From UBA932 sp031548545 (GTDB lineage: Bacteria; Bacteroidota; Bacteroidia; Bacteroidales; UBA932), in NCBI GenBank assembly GCA_031548545.1, contig JAVBQY010000015.1:45870-109869 (forward strand): DNA of 64,000 bases. Reading direction: 5' to 3'. Position numbers and translations under genes: made by a program. The stretch's first letter is position 1. Every line of letters begins with the position of its first letter. A model generated the notes under the pieces. That model saw only the letters and a list, made by a program, of their open reading frames with translations, made no database searches and was not told where the DNA came from. This document shows, piece by piece, positions 9,646 through 18,866 of this stretch.

Positions 9646-12600
9646 TTACAGATTATACACTTCCACACTACCCTTCAACAGCGTGCCGTCGGCTTGTTTA
9701 GCAACATAATAGTAGATACCGGCAGCAGCCTTCGCTTGTTTGGTATTGCCATCCCAAGGTTTGGAGCCCTCATATACGAGCACGCCATTACCTGAAAATA
9801 CCTGCAGGTATACAGCGCCTTCCGGCATAAAGGTTGCATTCCGGCTATCGGAACTTCCCGGGATAAAAGCAGAGACAGGGCGCGCCGTTACGGTCAGCTG
9901 ACCGGGCGCAAAAGTCGCTTTATAGTTCTTGTGGGTAAAATAACTGTCAAAAAGAATCTTGTATACACCGGCGTCAGGTTTGCTATCGGCATCAATGTAA
10001 ATCGCGTTGTCAAGGATTCCGCGCAGGTCCGCCTCATCTGCCGCCAGATAACCCTGCATAGTATAGGTAGGATGAGGCAACAGGCTGCCGGCAGCAATAG
10101 AAAGGTTATCTGCCTGAACAAACAATGAGGCAGGAAGAATATTGAACACCGAAGGACGCAGGCTCAGGTTGTAGTTAACGCCACCGGAGAGAGAACCCAA
10201 TATGATGGCGTATTGTCCGCTGCTTTCACCCTGTACGCGAGAAAGTCCGCCCTGCATGTTCATAGCGCCAAGGGCATTCTCCACTTTATAGGTAATTACA
10301 GGATCAACCTCTCCATAGCTTTTCCCTGCTGCATCCGGAATAATTGTTAAAGTACGCGGAGTAATCAGGAACTTACGCCCGGTCTTAAAACTGATATCAT
10401 AATTAGGATTGCGCAGATTGTCCAATTGTCCCTGCATAATAGCATATTCACCGACATTTTCGCCGGGTTCGCGCATTAACTGGCCATTCAGGCCTTCGGA
10501 TGATAAAAGATTGGTAACGGTATAAGGCAAAGATAAAGGATCCTGGTCACCGTAGGCTTTGACACTGTTGTCAGGAACAATGATTATCGGGCGCGGAACA
10601 ACCTTAAAGCGCATATCCGAAGAGATACTCACCTTATAGTTCGGATTATTTTCAGAGGTCAGCGTACCCAATTCCACCGGGTATTCGCCGACACCTTCGC
10701 CTGCTTTACGCGTCAGCTCTCCTGCCAGGCTTTCGCCAGGCACCAACATATCTACGGTATAAGGGATAGAAGCCGGATCCGGATCGCCATAGGCTTTTTG
10801 GGTTCCGGCAGCATCACTGATCAATATAGGCCGCGGACGATGGGTGAAAGGTGCAGAAACATAACGGATGTTATAGTTTTGCTGATTTTCGACTTCCAGC
10901 CCTTCAATCTGTATACCGCCGGGATATACGCCGGCAGGAGAAGTAGCCTGAATATCGCTGCGGACACTAAGCGTCGGCTGCTTGGTAATTTTGGCATTCA
11001 CGGCGCCAAAGTCCCAGGCGGTGATTTTAGATAAATCCTCAGGGGTAGGCAATGGCCATCCGTAATCCTGAGATACGCCTAAAGCAGCGGCCACCAATAC
11101 CGGCTTAATCAGGACACAAGCCTCATTGGACTTCTTGCCTTCAACATTATTTACCGTAGAGACTTTGCTCACGCGATAACAATGTGTACCGGCAACGATT
11201 AAACGCTGGTCTATATAACTGCTCTTATCGGTTTCCTGAATCAGCTGGTTGTTCCGATAAATACGGTAATAGCTGCCGGCAGGATTTTTCATTTTCACAT
11301 AGGCTGAGATCATCCAGTTACCGGCGGTTTCAAAACCGTCAAAATCACTCAGCGGCGCCCATATACCGGTAGCCACATTATTCATAATAAGGTTACCTTT
11401 ACCTTCTACGGCAGGACCTGCATCCAATGAGGCCACACCCGAAAGCGCCGGCGCCAGAATATCCAATACGATACGCAAAGATTTAGTAGCATCCGCCTGT
11501 AATCCGTAGCGGCTAATATCTATACGGTTATACATTTTAGCTTGTACATGAGTTAAGACAGAGTCCAATACGAGTACTTCATCCTGGTACAACATCAAGC
11601 GGAAATCCCCGGGACCATTCGGATAAAACTCAATCACATCAAGCGCTCCGCCATGGTACTGGGACATATCTTCGGGATAGAACAAACTGGCAATACGGAA
11701 CTGCTTAGCGCCATTGTAATAGAACTGGCGGGCGTAGGTGTTGTCATGCCAGCGCAACACCTCCGAAGGTCCGTAAGGAGCGGAGCCGGACAGTAATGTT
11801 ATATCTTCCATGCCGGGCTGTACGCCTGTAAATACCTGCTTACTCTTGCCTGCGGGAGCAGCCATAGCCATCGCAGCAACTTTCGGAGTGGACGCTATCA
11901 ATGCCGAGCCCCACTTCAGGTCAACCGATGCATAGTCTGAAGTCATCAGCTGTGCAGACAAGTCCACAATGGAGTCACCCGTAGTTTGCGTGACATAGAT
12001 ACGTTTGTATAATACATCACCGAGGTTCAATACGATTACGCCATGGCGGTCTTTATTATCAGCATTAGCAAAACATTTAAAATTCAAGGCTGTATCACCC
12101 GAAGCCGCTTGTTTATCCAAACGGATCCAGGGCTGTTCCGTAGTAACGGTCCAGCGCTCATTGGAGCGTACCGTCAGTTGAACGGAAGTGGTATCGTCAA
12201 ATGCTTTCGAATAGCTAGTCTGGGGCCCCACCTCCATATAAAGGTATGTAATCGACGGAACAATATTCAATGCAACGCCGATGCCGCTACCGGCATAAGA
12301 AGGCATAGTATACCAGGTATCAAGATGATAGGCATAGGCGGAATTCGTACTATAATAGCTGATTTCCGAAGTGGCCACAGAAAGTTGTGTTTTCAATGTG
12401 CTAAAACCGGAAATAGCCACATAGTAAATACCGGAAAGGGTCAAAGGCTCCGGGAGGTTAATCGTCGTATAACCGTCGGGATTGATATCCGCAATAGGTA
12501 TATCCACTGAAGCCAGGCGTTTGAATGGCCCGCCTTGCATACGGGTGGAGGTATTATAAATTTCGAGGGTCACCTTTTCTCCGGCTTTCTTGGGACCGTT

Positions 12601-15600
12601 CACAAAGAAGCGGACATCCACCGATGAAAGGCTGATGGGTACCTGCGGCGCACTGAATTCTTCTGCAAATTTATCGGTCTTGATGATGCAGGTACCGGCT
12701 AAATAACCATCTCCTTCTTCACCATATGTATAGTTAGAAACCCCACGGTCTCCCAATTTCATATTCCATATCTTGTCCATGCCGCCGGCTTTTACATAAG
12801 CGTCCACCAGGGTATCATCGGAACTATGTACATTGGTCACCGTAAGCCTCGTACCATACACGCCTGAAGTCGGATAGGTGACATTCATATTTTTAGCCGA
12901 ACCGGTAGCCGGAGCTCCGCCTTCAAATTCCCACGCCCATTGTTTGGGTACATGTAAGGAAGAATCTCTATAGTGCAGACTTCCTCCGACCGGAATAAAA
13001 CGGCCATAGTTGGTAAAACGGGTATAGCCCCCATTGGCATGGAAACGGGCCATCGGTTTACGGGCTGTAACGGTGATCACATCCTGGAGCCGGGCCTGAG
13101 CCGTACCCAGGTTATTCTGTACATTCAAGGTAACGTCATATACGCCTTGGTCATTATACACGGCCTTGAACGACTCTTCCGTACTGGAAGCCGGGGTAGC
13201 GCCGGGCAGACTCCAACTCCTGTGCACCGGAGGACCGGAAGACTTATCCGTAAAATATACAACATCGCCTTCATATACAGAAAGGCGGTCCAAATCTTCA
13301 AATAATTGAATCTGATCGAGTCCGATATAGTCTCCACCACCGTCACCATAAGCGCGCCAGGCAAAATGCACGGTTTGTCCGGCATATTGGCTCATGTTAC
13401 CCACCACCTTTATCCAGCTCCAATCCATATAGGCAGAGGGTGTGCGCCAAATTTCTTTCCATGTCGCTTTATTGTCCGTAGAAATATAGAAAACCAAAGG
13501 CAATTCGGCGGTTTTATAACCGTTAAATCCGACATAAAACTGTATAGTACTCACCGCTGCAGGAAGCGCCAGGGCTTCTGAAATCAACCAGGTATCCAGA
13601 GGGCGGGGATCTGGGACAACCACCGCAGAGGCCTTACTCTGTCCTCCGTTGTCCGGAATAAAGGGGTTACTTAGAATATTTCCTAAAATCCATTGGCTGG
13701 GAGCTGCTCCCGGTTTGGTAACAATCCAATTATTCGGCGGAAACTCATAATTATCAAAGGCTTGTTCATAGAAAGGATTGCCCAGCATCTGTACTTTGGC
13801 TTCGGGGACACGTCCACAGGTACCGGCAGCAAAGAATATACGGATATTAGGACGGTGGTCATTCACCGTACCGTTACCGCTTACCGGTCCGGAGACGGCG
13901 GATTCCCACTGCATATGGCCGTCGGCCACTACACTATAATAACAGTCGGACGATACGCTGCCGGCTTCATCCGCCTGTGTGGCAACCAACACCATCAGAT
14001 GCCTGGTAGCGGTATACATGAAGGGGGTCTGTAATTTAAACTTATTCCAACCCGACGTGGTGGTCAGCGTATTATTTTCGTATACCAAAACAGCGCCATT
14101 TATGGCATCGTTCCAGGAGGCAGGGGTCAAAGTCGGCGCATCTACTTCTTTCAAGTAAATACGCAGATTACGGGGTGCAGACACTCCGGAACCGGCATTC
14201 CAGGCCAGAGAATCAATCAGGCCCGAACGGTTCATTTCCGTACGCTGGTAAACAGCTGCGGAGTATTGTTGCAGCTTCGTCAAACCTAAGGGAAATACTG
14301 CTTTCTCTGTTCCTGTACCCAGGGTGAATATTTCTGCAGGACAGGGCTGTGTTTTTTGCCGGACAATAATCACAGCGTTCTTTTCGCGTGACAACTCATC
14401 GGCCGTACCTTGGTTTACGATCAGTTTGGCGGAATAAACGCCCGGAGTGGTATAGGTAACCACCGGATTACGCTCCGTAGAGGTAGCCGGGACAGCGCCG
14501 GGAAACTCCCAATACCAACTCTCTGCTCCATATGAAAGATCCAGGAAATGCACAGCCTCACTGGCATACACCTCTGTTTCCATTACTGTAAAGTTAGCAC
14601 TCTTGTTTCCGGTAAGGAATTCGCCGTCCATGTATTCGGCGCCGGATCCGATCGGGTCCAGGTATTTTTTTACCCGTTGCGTAGTATCCGTAGACTGGTC
14701 CCAGTGCCACCATAGCTTTCCATAATAGGTATCCTGCGTGGGGGCGTCACAATTGGCATTTCCCCCGGTAAGGGTTCCCACCAGACGATGTTCCTGGTTG
14801 AAAAGGCCGGAACCGGAAGAACCTCCCTGCACCGTACTGTAGCCATGTAGAGTCTGGGCAAATTTCACCATCCAGTGTGCATTCTGCCCACCTCTGGGGT
14901 ACTCTTTGGTTTCAGGCCATGTTCCATTTTCCGCAGCGATAGGTACGGTCGAAATTTTCATCACATCACCGGCAGGGTGGTGCAGCGTCGCACCTTTTTC
15001 CATAGGTATATTCCGACGGTCCCATCCGTTCCAGTAGAGGTCCCAATCAATTGGGACACGCTCATTCATAACGAGTAATGCTCCATCGGAATTATCTTTT
15101 ATAGGAATAGAAAGTAAACGTGTCCCCCCGGCTATTGTTTTAGAGGCCGGCTCTAAAGAACTGTTGCTGCAGGTAGGCTGCTCATAGTGAAAATAGAAAA
15201 GGGTTTTCAAAATATCGGTAGCATTCGCATCGGCAAAGCAGTGATAGGCTGTAATAACATAAGGTGTAAAGTCCTTCGCCGTATTGTGGACCAGGGATCC
15301 TGAACAGAAGAACTGTCCGCCGCCGATAAATATCACCAGGCGGGCGATCCCATTCTTCTCACGTTGCCAGTCTTCTCCTTCCGAGCAATTGATATTGACC
15401 ATGCAAGAGCCCGACTCATTCACCGAAGGGATAATAGAGGGATCTTTCTTGCGTACCACCACCTTATCCGAATAGGCATAACCGATATCAGCTATAATAA
15501 TCCTGCTGGAAGCCTCCCCAGCCATGGTAGTCGGTACCATCAACAAAGGCGACTTGAATTTAGCCGGGGGGGTCGCCGCTGTTTTTTCCGGAGCGGGGGC

Positions 15601-16140
15601 GACATACTCCATAATAAATTCGTCTCCGGCTGTATATTCGGTAGCAAAAACACCACCGGCCGGATTGTTCTCATCGGTAAAAGCGCCAATCACATGGGTC
15701 CGCTCCTTATTATATATGTATAAGGAGGCACCCTTAGCCAGGCGGAACTCCTTATAATACACACTTAAGGCAATAGCCCCCTTGGCCCGGATAGCCAACC
15801 GGCAAATACGACGACCGTCCGGCAACTCGGACCACTGGCCCTTTGTCAGCATATTCAGGTCATTAGCCGGAATAGAGACACCAAGGCGCACAGGCCATCC
15901 GTAATTTTGGTTGATTTCATCTTCCGCCTTCAACTGATCAATATCAAAAGAGACCGGAAAATCTAATACAGGCAAGGTATCAGCCAACTGTTGAGCAGTT
16001 TGCTGTACCGACGACACGGTTTGCTGTAAATTAATAAAAGAAGGTGGCGTCCCTCCTTTACTCACTTGTGCATACAAAGCTTGTACCCCCAATAGCAAAG
16101 CTATGGAAGTCAGTACTAATAGTCTTTTTAGAAAACACAT
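9646..16140 (-). CDS. giant trypsin-like protease/adhesin with type B T9SS tail
   Basis: A 2164-residue exported protein (signal peptide ending QALYAQ). Residues of about 240-490 are a trypsin-like/lysyl-endopeptidase domain with an apparently complete triad: His300 in ITAYHC, Asp352 in NSDGALL and Ser442 in GGSSGSGLF. There follow PKD domains (about 515-580, plus two further on), a cleaved-adhesin/choice-of-anchor-type jelly roll near 790-960, a BACON-like domain (WTVTTEQPWIRLD), a fibronectin-like segment and three or four MBG repeats (KAYGDPDP, KAYGDQDP, KSYGEVDP) at about 1790-2080. The end (VFSGNGVLVYEGSKPWDG ... AAGIYYYVAKQADG ... VEVYNL) is a type B T9SS sorting domain. It is first in the operon, just ahead of its SprF-type partner. 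Probably a cell-surface or released proteolytic adhesin; substrate unknown. Confidence 0.88.
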   Translation of the reverse strand: MCFLKRLLVLTSIALLLGVQALYAQVSKGGTPPSFINLQQTVSSVQQTAQQLADTLPVLDFPVSFDIDQLKAEDEINQNYGWPVRLGVSIPANDLNMLTKGQWSELPDGRRICRLAIRAKGAIALSVYYKEFRLAKGASLYIYNKERTHVIGAFTDENNPAGGVFATEYTAGDEFIMEYVAPAPEKTAATPPAKFKSPLLMVPTTMAGEASSRIIIADIGYAYSDKVVVRKKDPSIIPSVNESGSCMVNINCSEGEDWQREKNGIARLVIFIGGGQFFCSGSLVHNTAKDFTPYVITAYHCFADANATDILKTLFYFHYEQPTCSNSSLEPASKTIAGGTRLLSIPIKDNSDGALLVMNERVPIDWDLYWNGWDRRNIPMEKGATLHHPAGDVMKISTVPIAAENGTWPETKEYPRGGQNAHWMVKFAQTLHGYSTVQGGSSGSGLFNQEHRLVGTLTGGNANCDAPTQDTYYGKLWWHWDQSTDTTQRVKKYLDPIGSGAEYMDGEFLTGNKSANFTVMETEVYASEAVHFLDLSYGAESWYWEFPGAVPATSTERNPVVTYTTPGVYSAKLIVNQGTADELSREKNAVIIVRQKTQPCPAEIFTLGTGTEKAVFPLGLTKLQQYSAAVYQRTEMNRSGLIDSLAWNAGSGVSAPRNLRIYLKEVDAPTLTPASWNDAINGAVLVYENNTLTTTSGWNKFKLQTPFMYTATRHLMVLVATQADEAGSVSSDCYYSVVADGHMQWESAVSGPVSGNGTVNDHRPNIRIFFAAGTCGRVPEAKVQMLGNPFYEQAFDNYEFPPNNWIVTKPGAAPSQWILGNILSNPFIPDNGGQSKASAVVVPDPRPLDTWLISEALALPAAVSTIQFYVGFNGYKTAELPLVFYISTDNKATWKEIWRTPSAYMDWSWIKVVGNMSQYAGQTVHFAWRAYGDGGGDYIGLDQIQLFEDLDRLSVYEGDVVYFTDKSSGPPVHRSWSLPGATPASSTEESFKAVYNDQGVYDVTLNVQNNLGTAQARLQDVITVTARKPMARFHANGGYTRFTNYGRFIPVGGSLHYRDSSLHVPKQWAWEFEGGAPATGSAKNMNVTYPTSGVYGTRLTVTNVHSSDDTLVDAYVKAGGMDKIWNMKLGDRGVSNYTYGEEGDGYLAGTCIIKTDKFAEEFSAPQVPISLSSVDVRFFVNGPKKAGEKVTLEIYNTSTRMQGGPFKRLASVDIPIADINPDGYTTINLPEPLTLSGIYYVAISGFSTLKTQLSVATSEISYYSTNSAYAYHLDTWYTMPSYAGSGIGVALNIVPSITYLYMEVGPQTSYSKAFDDTTSVQLTVRSNERWTVTTEQPWIRLDKQAASGDTALNFKCFANADNKDRHGVIVLNLGDVLYKRIYVTQTTGDSIVDLSAQLMTSDYASVDLKWGSALIASTPKVAAMAMAAPAGKSKQVFTGVQPGMEDITLLSGSAPYGPSEVLRWHDNTYARQFYYNGAKQFRIASLFYPEDMSQYHGGALDVIEFYPNGPGDFRLMLYQDEVLVLDSVLTHVQAKMYNRIDISRYGLQADATKSLRIVLDILAPALSGVASLDAGPAVEGKGNLIMNNVATGIWAPLSDFDGFETAGNWMISAYVKMKNPAGSYYRIYRNNQLIQETDKSSYIDQRLIVAGTHCYRVSKVSTVNNVEGKKSNEACVLIKPVLVAAALGVSQDYGWPLPTPEDLSKITAWDFGAVNAKITKQPTLSVRSDIQATSPAGVYPGGIQIEGLEVENQQNYNIRYVSAPFTHRPRPILISDAAGTQKAYGDPDPASIPYTVDMLVPGESLAGELTRKAGEGVGEYPVELGTLTSENNPNYKVSISSDMRFKVVPRPIIIVPDNSVKAYGDQDPLSLPYTVTNLLSSEGLNGQLMREPGENVGEYAIMQGQLDNLRNPNYDISFKTGRKFLITPRTLTIIPDAAGKSYGEVDPVITYKVENALGAMNMQGGLSRVQGESSGQYAIILGSLSGGVNYNLSLRPSVFNILPASLFVQADNLSIAAGSLLPHPTYTMQGYLAADEADLRGILDNAIYIDADSKPDAGVYKILFDSYFTHKNYKATFAPGQLTVTARPVSAFIPGSSDSRNATFMPEGAVYLQVFSGNGVLVYEGSKPWDGNTKQAKAAAGIYYYVAKQADGTLLKGSVEVYNL

Positions 16141-16188
16141 ATAAGTTTGGTTAATGTTATTGTTCGAAATTTTAGAATTTATCTCGTA

Positions 16189-16200
16189 TTACATATGTAA
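16189..16200. promoter_or_regulatory. 12-bp palindrome in divergent promoter region
   Basis: TTACATATGTAA is a perfect inverted repeat about 50 bp upstream of the surface operon start and about 180 bp upstream of the regulator gene at 16382. It is placed where an operator could act on the operon. Binding is not shown by the sequence. On the minus strand the adjacent TACTTTTA differs from the -7 consensus TAnnTTTG only in the last base, so the palindrome may overlap the operon promoter. Confidence 0.3.
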
Positions 16201-16320
16201 AAGTAGGTACTTTTTTTAATAAGACCTGAAAACCGGCATATATAAAACGTAACAAATAAAAAATAAAACAATTAAAAATCAAATACTTACAATTTAAACG
16301 CCGTTTCCTCGAAAAAATAC

Positions 16321-16328
16321 TACCTTTG
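16321..16328 (+). promoter_or_regulatory. -7 box TACCTTTG for the TPR/HTH regulator
   Basis: Exact match to the Bacteroidota -7 consensus TAnnTTTG, in AT-rich DNA 53 bp before the ATG at 16382. No clear TTTG -33 box lies 19-21 bp further upstream. Confidence 0.6.
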
Positions 16329-16381
16329 TAAAGCCTTTTTTTGCATGTTTAAAACATTTTTTTCCTGAAAAATGAAAAATT

Positions 16382-18130
16382 ATGATTAAAAATTTTTTAC
16401 TCCTGCTGATATATAGCTATGCTTCAATCGCTTCTCTTTCAGCCGAAACACCTGCAGCACTGCGACACCGGTTTGATTCCATCGCCCAATTATCTGATTA
16501 TTACAATTATTCGAGCAGAAATCAAGAATATGAGTACCTTTCACAGCTGAGACAGCTGGCAGAAGAACAACCCTCCTCCTGTGAGTTCAAGGGTGGGTAT
16601 TTATACAGGGAGGCCGAATGTTTATACGAGCAAGGAATCTACGACTCGACCCTGACCGCTTATGTCCAGCAGGAGCTGCTACATGAAAACACCGCCAACA
16701 CCCCCTTTTATCTCGCACAATTACAGTATGCCAAATCGCTATGCCGGCTTACCCAGGGAAACTACGCCGATGCTTTCACGATGGCATTAAACTCATTAGA
16801 ATACTTTCAAAAACAAAAAGACAGCTTATTTATCTCAAAAAGCCTGCTCTTGCTCGGCCGTGTATATAGTGTCATTGAAAGTTGGGAAATGGCTCAAGAT
16901 TGTTTTTCACAGGGTTTACAATACACCAATCCGTCCCGGAAAGAATACTACCAAACCAAATCCAATCTATATTATATTTATTTTCAATTAAAAGCACCTA
17001 TCAACATCATAGACTCCCTGCAGCAACTCTCGTATGAATTAGAGCTGAAAGGAACTGAGTTTATGGAAATGATTATCATCAACTACCTGAATATGGGTTC
17101 TATTTACGACGCCCAACAAGAGTACGATAAAGCATACATTCATTACAAACAGGCGCAAGAGAAAGTCTGCAAAATAGACAATAAGCTGATTTTAATATCC
17201 TTATATCAAAACATGGGATCTTATTACATTAGCTGTCAAAATACAAAAAAGGCCTATGAGAACTTTCTTATTGCTAAAAAGCTGGCATACAATACCAAAA
17301 ATCCAAATCTGATTGCAGTAATACTACCCGGCATGAGTTTAATACATGAACAACGCCACCGCATGGACAGCGCCTATTACTACCTCAAAGAGTATAATAG
17401 TGTAAAAATTAAAAATTTACAAAATTCAAACCTCATTGAAGCATACCAGGCTTATGTCTCATTCTTTTTGGAGGCGTCAAAAAAAGAAATCATCATTAAA
17501 GATCAAGAACTAAAACTCAATCAACGCCGTTATATTGTCACTATCATTTCAGGAATATGTATTTTACTTATAATCACTTCTTTACTTGTCATATTCAAAC
17601 AACAACAGCGCTACAGCCGACAACAGGCGCTGCTACAGGCCGCAGAAAACAGAGAGTTGGAAGAACGACTGGAGGCGGACAAAAGAATCAGGCAACTGCA
17701 GGAAGAGCGGATCGAATCACATGTCCGGGAACTTTCGTCTTTCTCCCTGGCATTATCCAGCAAAAACAACATTCTTCAGCAAATAGGAAAGCTTATAGAG
17801 AAACTGCCCGGCGACCCGTCCGCCATTGAAGAAGCCCGGCAGATCATCAAAAACAACCTCAACATAAATAAGGTATGGAGCAGTTTTATGGTACATTTTG
17901 ACAAGGTACACCCGGACTTCTTCAACCGTATCAAATGTTACAGTGAAGAATTTTCCGAAAATGACTTACGTCTATGCGCCTATTTGCGCATTGGAATGTC
18001 GACCAAGCAAATAGCGCAAATGCTTAATGTCTCACCCGAATCTATTCGCATGCACCGTTACCGCATCAAGAAAAAATTCGGACTGGAAGACGACGACAAA
18101 AGCCTGGATGATTTTATCCGCAATATATAA
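16382..18130 (+). CDS. TPR/HTH membrane-anchored transcriptional regulator
   Basis: A 582-residue protein of a class common in Bacteroidota. A signal peptide (residues 1-20) is followed by TPR-like helical repeats of about 40 residues to residue 350 (NYLNMGSIYDAQQEYDKAYIHYKQA is one). A membrane segment follows at about 386-403 (IVTIISGICILLIITSLLVI), then a coiled coil of charged residues, and a C-terminal LuxR/GerE-like HTH (LRLCAYLRIGMSTKQIAQML, then SPESIRMHRYRIKKKFGL). The layout puts TPRs in the periplasm and the HTH in the cytoplasm. It is divergent from the surface operon across 241 bp, so control of that operon is a reasonable inference. No response-regulator receiver domain is present. 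The signal sensed is unknown. Confidence 0.85.
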   Translation: MIKNFLLLLIYSYASIASLSAETPAALRHRFDSIAQLSDYYNYSSRNQEYEYLSQLRQLAEEQPSSCEFKGGYLYREAECLYEQGIYDSTLTAYVQQELLHENTANTPFYLAQLQYAKSLCRLTQGNYADAFTMALNSLEYFQKQKDSLFISKSLLLLGRVYSVIESWEMAQDCFSQGLQYTNPSRKEYYQTKSNLYYIYFQLKAPINIIDSLQQLSYELELKGTEFMEMIIINYLNMGSIYDAQQEYDKAYIHYKQAQEKVCKIDNKLILISLYQNMGSYYISCQNTKKAYENFLIAKKLAYNTKNPNLIAVILPGMSLIHEQRHRMDSAYYYLKEYNSVKIKNLQNSNLIEAYQAYVSFFLEASKKEIIIKDQELKLNQRRYIVTIISGICILLIITSLLVIFKQQQRYSRQQALLQAAENRELEERLEADKRIRQLQEERIESHVRELSSFSLALSSKNNILQQIGKLIEKLPGDPSAIEEARQIIKNNLNINKVWSSFMVHFDKVHPDFFNRIKCYSEEFSENDLRLCAYLRIGMSTKQIAQMLNVSPESIRMHRYRIKKKFGLEDDDKSLDDFIRNI

Positions 18131-18179
18131 ATTTGTTAATTTTTAACATTTTTATTTTTACTATGCTAAAAAATTGTTT

Positions 18180-18187
18180 TACTTTTG
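18180..18187 (+). promoter_or_regulatory. -7 box TACTTTTG for gene at 18266
   Basis: Matches TAnnTTTG and lies 78 bp before the ATG at 18266. No TTTG -33 box is seen at the usual spacing. Confidence 0.5.
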
Positions 18188-18265
18188 CATTCGTAGCATA
18201 ACCCACACAACTCACTGATAAATAAAACTGTATTACTTTTTTATTAATTAGTTGCACATCTGATT

Positions 18266-18841
18266 ATGTCGCATAGCCATGTATATAAACTGGCCAAGGC
18301 GCGGAGGTTGAAACTAAAGATAAAAATAGACCACAGGAGAATAAGCATTTCCTGCGGCGATTTATCTCTGCGTCCGCAAGCGTTCCCGAGCAATGACCCC
18401 AAATCCGTAGCACAGCTACTGGAACAATTTACCCCCCGGGGCGTTTACCGTCATAAAGTAGCCTTGCTGCTCAACGAATTGAAAACACTAAACGTGAACA
18501 CTCACCCTCAAGCCTTTTGTATTGTCCTGAGGTGCATGTTTGAAGTCTCCGCCAAAGCCTACTGTATAGAACACGGGCTTAATTTTTGCAAAGAAAACGG
18601 TTACGAACGGCCATTGGTAGATATACTTCAACAAGTGTTGGAGCATCTGGAAAAAAACCGTTCATACTACACCCATACCAAGTTACTGCACGGCTCCTAC
18701 ACGGAATTACGGCGGAAAGACGGTATCCTCTCTATCCCGTCCATGAACCAGGTGGTGCATAACTTGTATTTTTCGGTGGCCGTAGCAGACATCTGTATAT
18801 ATTTCAACAATATCTTTCCCTTACTGGAAGCTATGAACTAA
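18266..18841 (+). CDS. small helical protein, possible HEPN-like
   Basis: A 191-residue protein that I do not recognise with confidence. An in-frame TAA at 18245 fixes the start at 18266 or close to it. The first 55 residues are basic (YKLAKARRLKLKIKIDHRR). The rest looks all-helical: LLLNELKTLNVNTHPQAFCI, VLRCMFEVSAKAYCIEHGL, a segment RSYYTH at residues 132-137, and SIPSMNQVVHNLYF near the C-terminus. The RSYYTH segment fits the R-x4-H motif of HEPN ribonucleases, and the SxxxxNxxVHN segment resembles a C-terminal domain I associate with some ParB-like and defence-associated proteins. Both are weak, recalled resemblances. It has its own promoter-like box and no toxin/antitoxin partner is visible. 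Function unknown. Confidence 0.6.
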   Translation: MSHSHVYKLAKARRLKLKIKIDHRRISISCGDLSLRPQAFPSNDPKSVAQLLEQFTPRGVYRHKVALLLNELKTLNVNTHPQAFCIVLRCMFEVSAKAYCIEHGLNFCKENGYERPLVDILQQVLEHLEKNRSYYTHTKLLHGSYTELRRKDGILSIPSMNQVVHNLYFSVAVADICIYFNNIFPLLEAMN

Positions 18842-18849
18842 AATTTTTA

Positions 18850-18857
18850 TACCTTTG
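18850..18857 (+). promoter_or_regulatory. -7 box TACCTTTG just before marC-like ATG
   Basis: Exact TAnnTTTG, ending 9 bp before the ATG at 18867. With initiation about 7 nt downstream, the transcript would have almost no leader. It also argues against the upstream TTG at 18855 as start, because that codon overlaps the box. Confidence 0.6.
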
Positions 18858-18866
18858 TATTTACCT

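Noticed and set aside
16189..16200. Insertion site or recombination site at the TTACATATGTAA palindrome
   Set aside because: No target duplication, transposase or integrase is near; an operator is the simpler reading.
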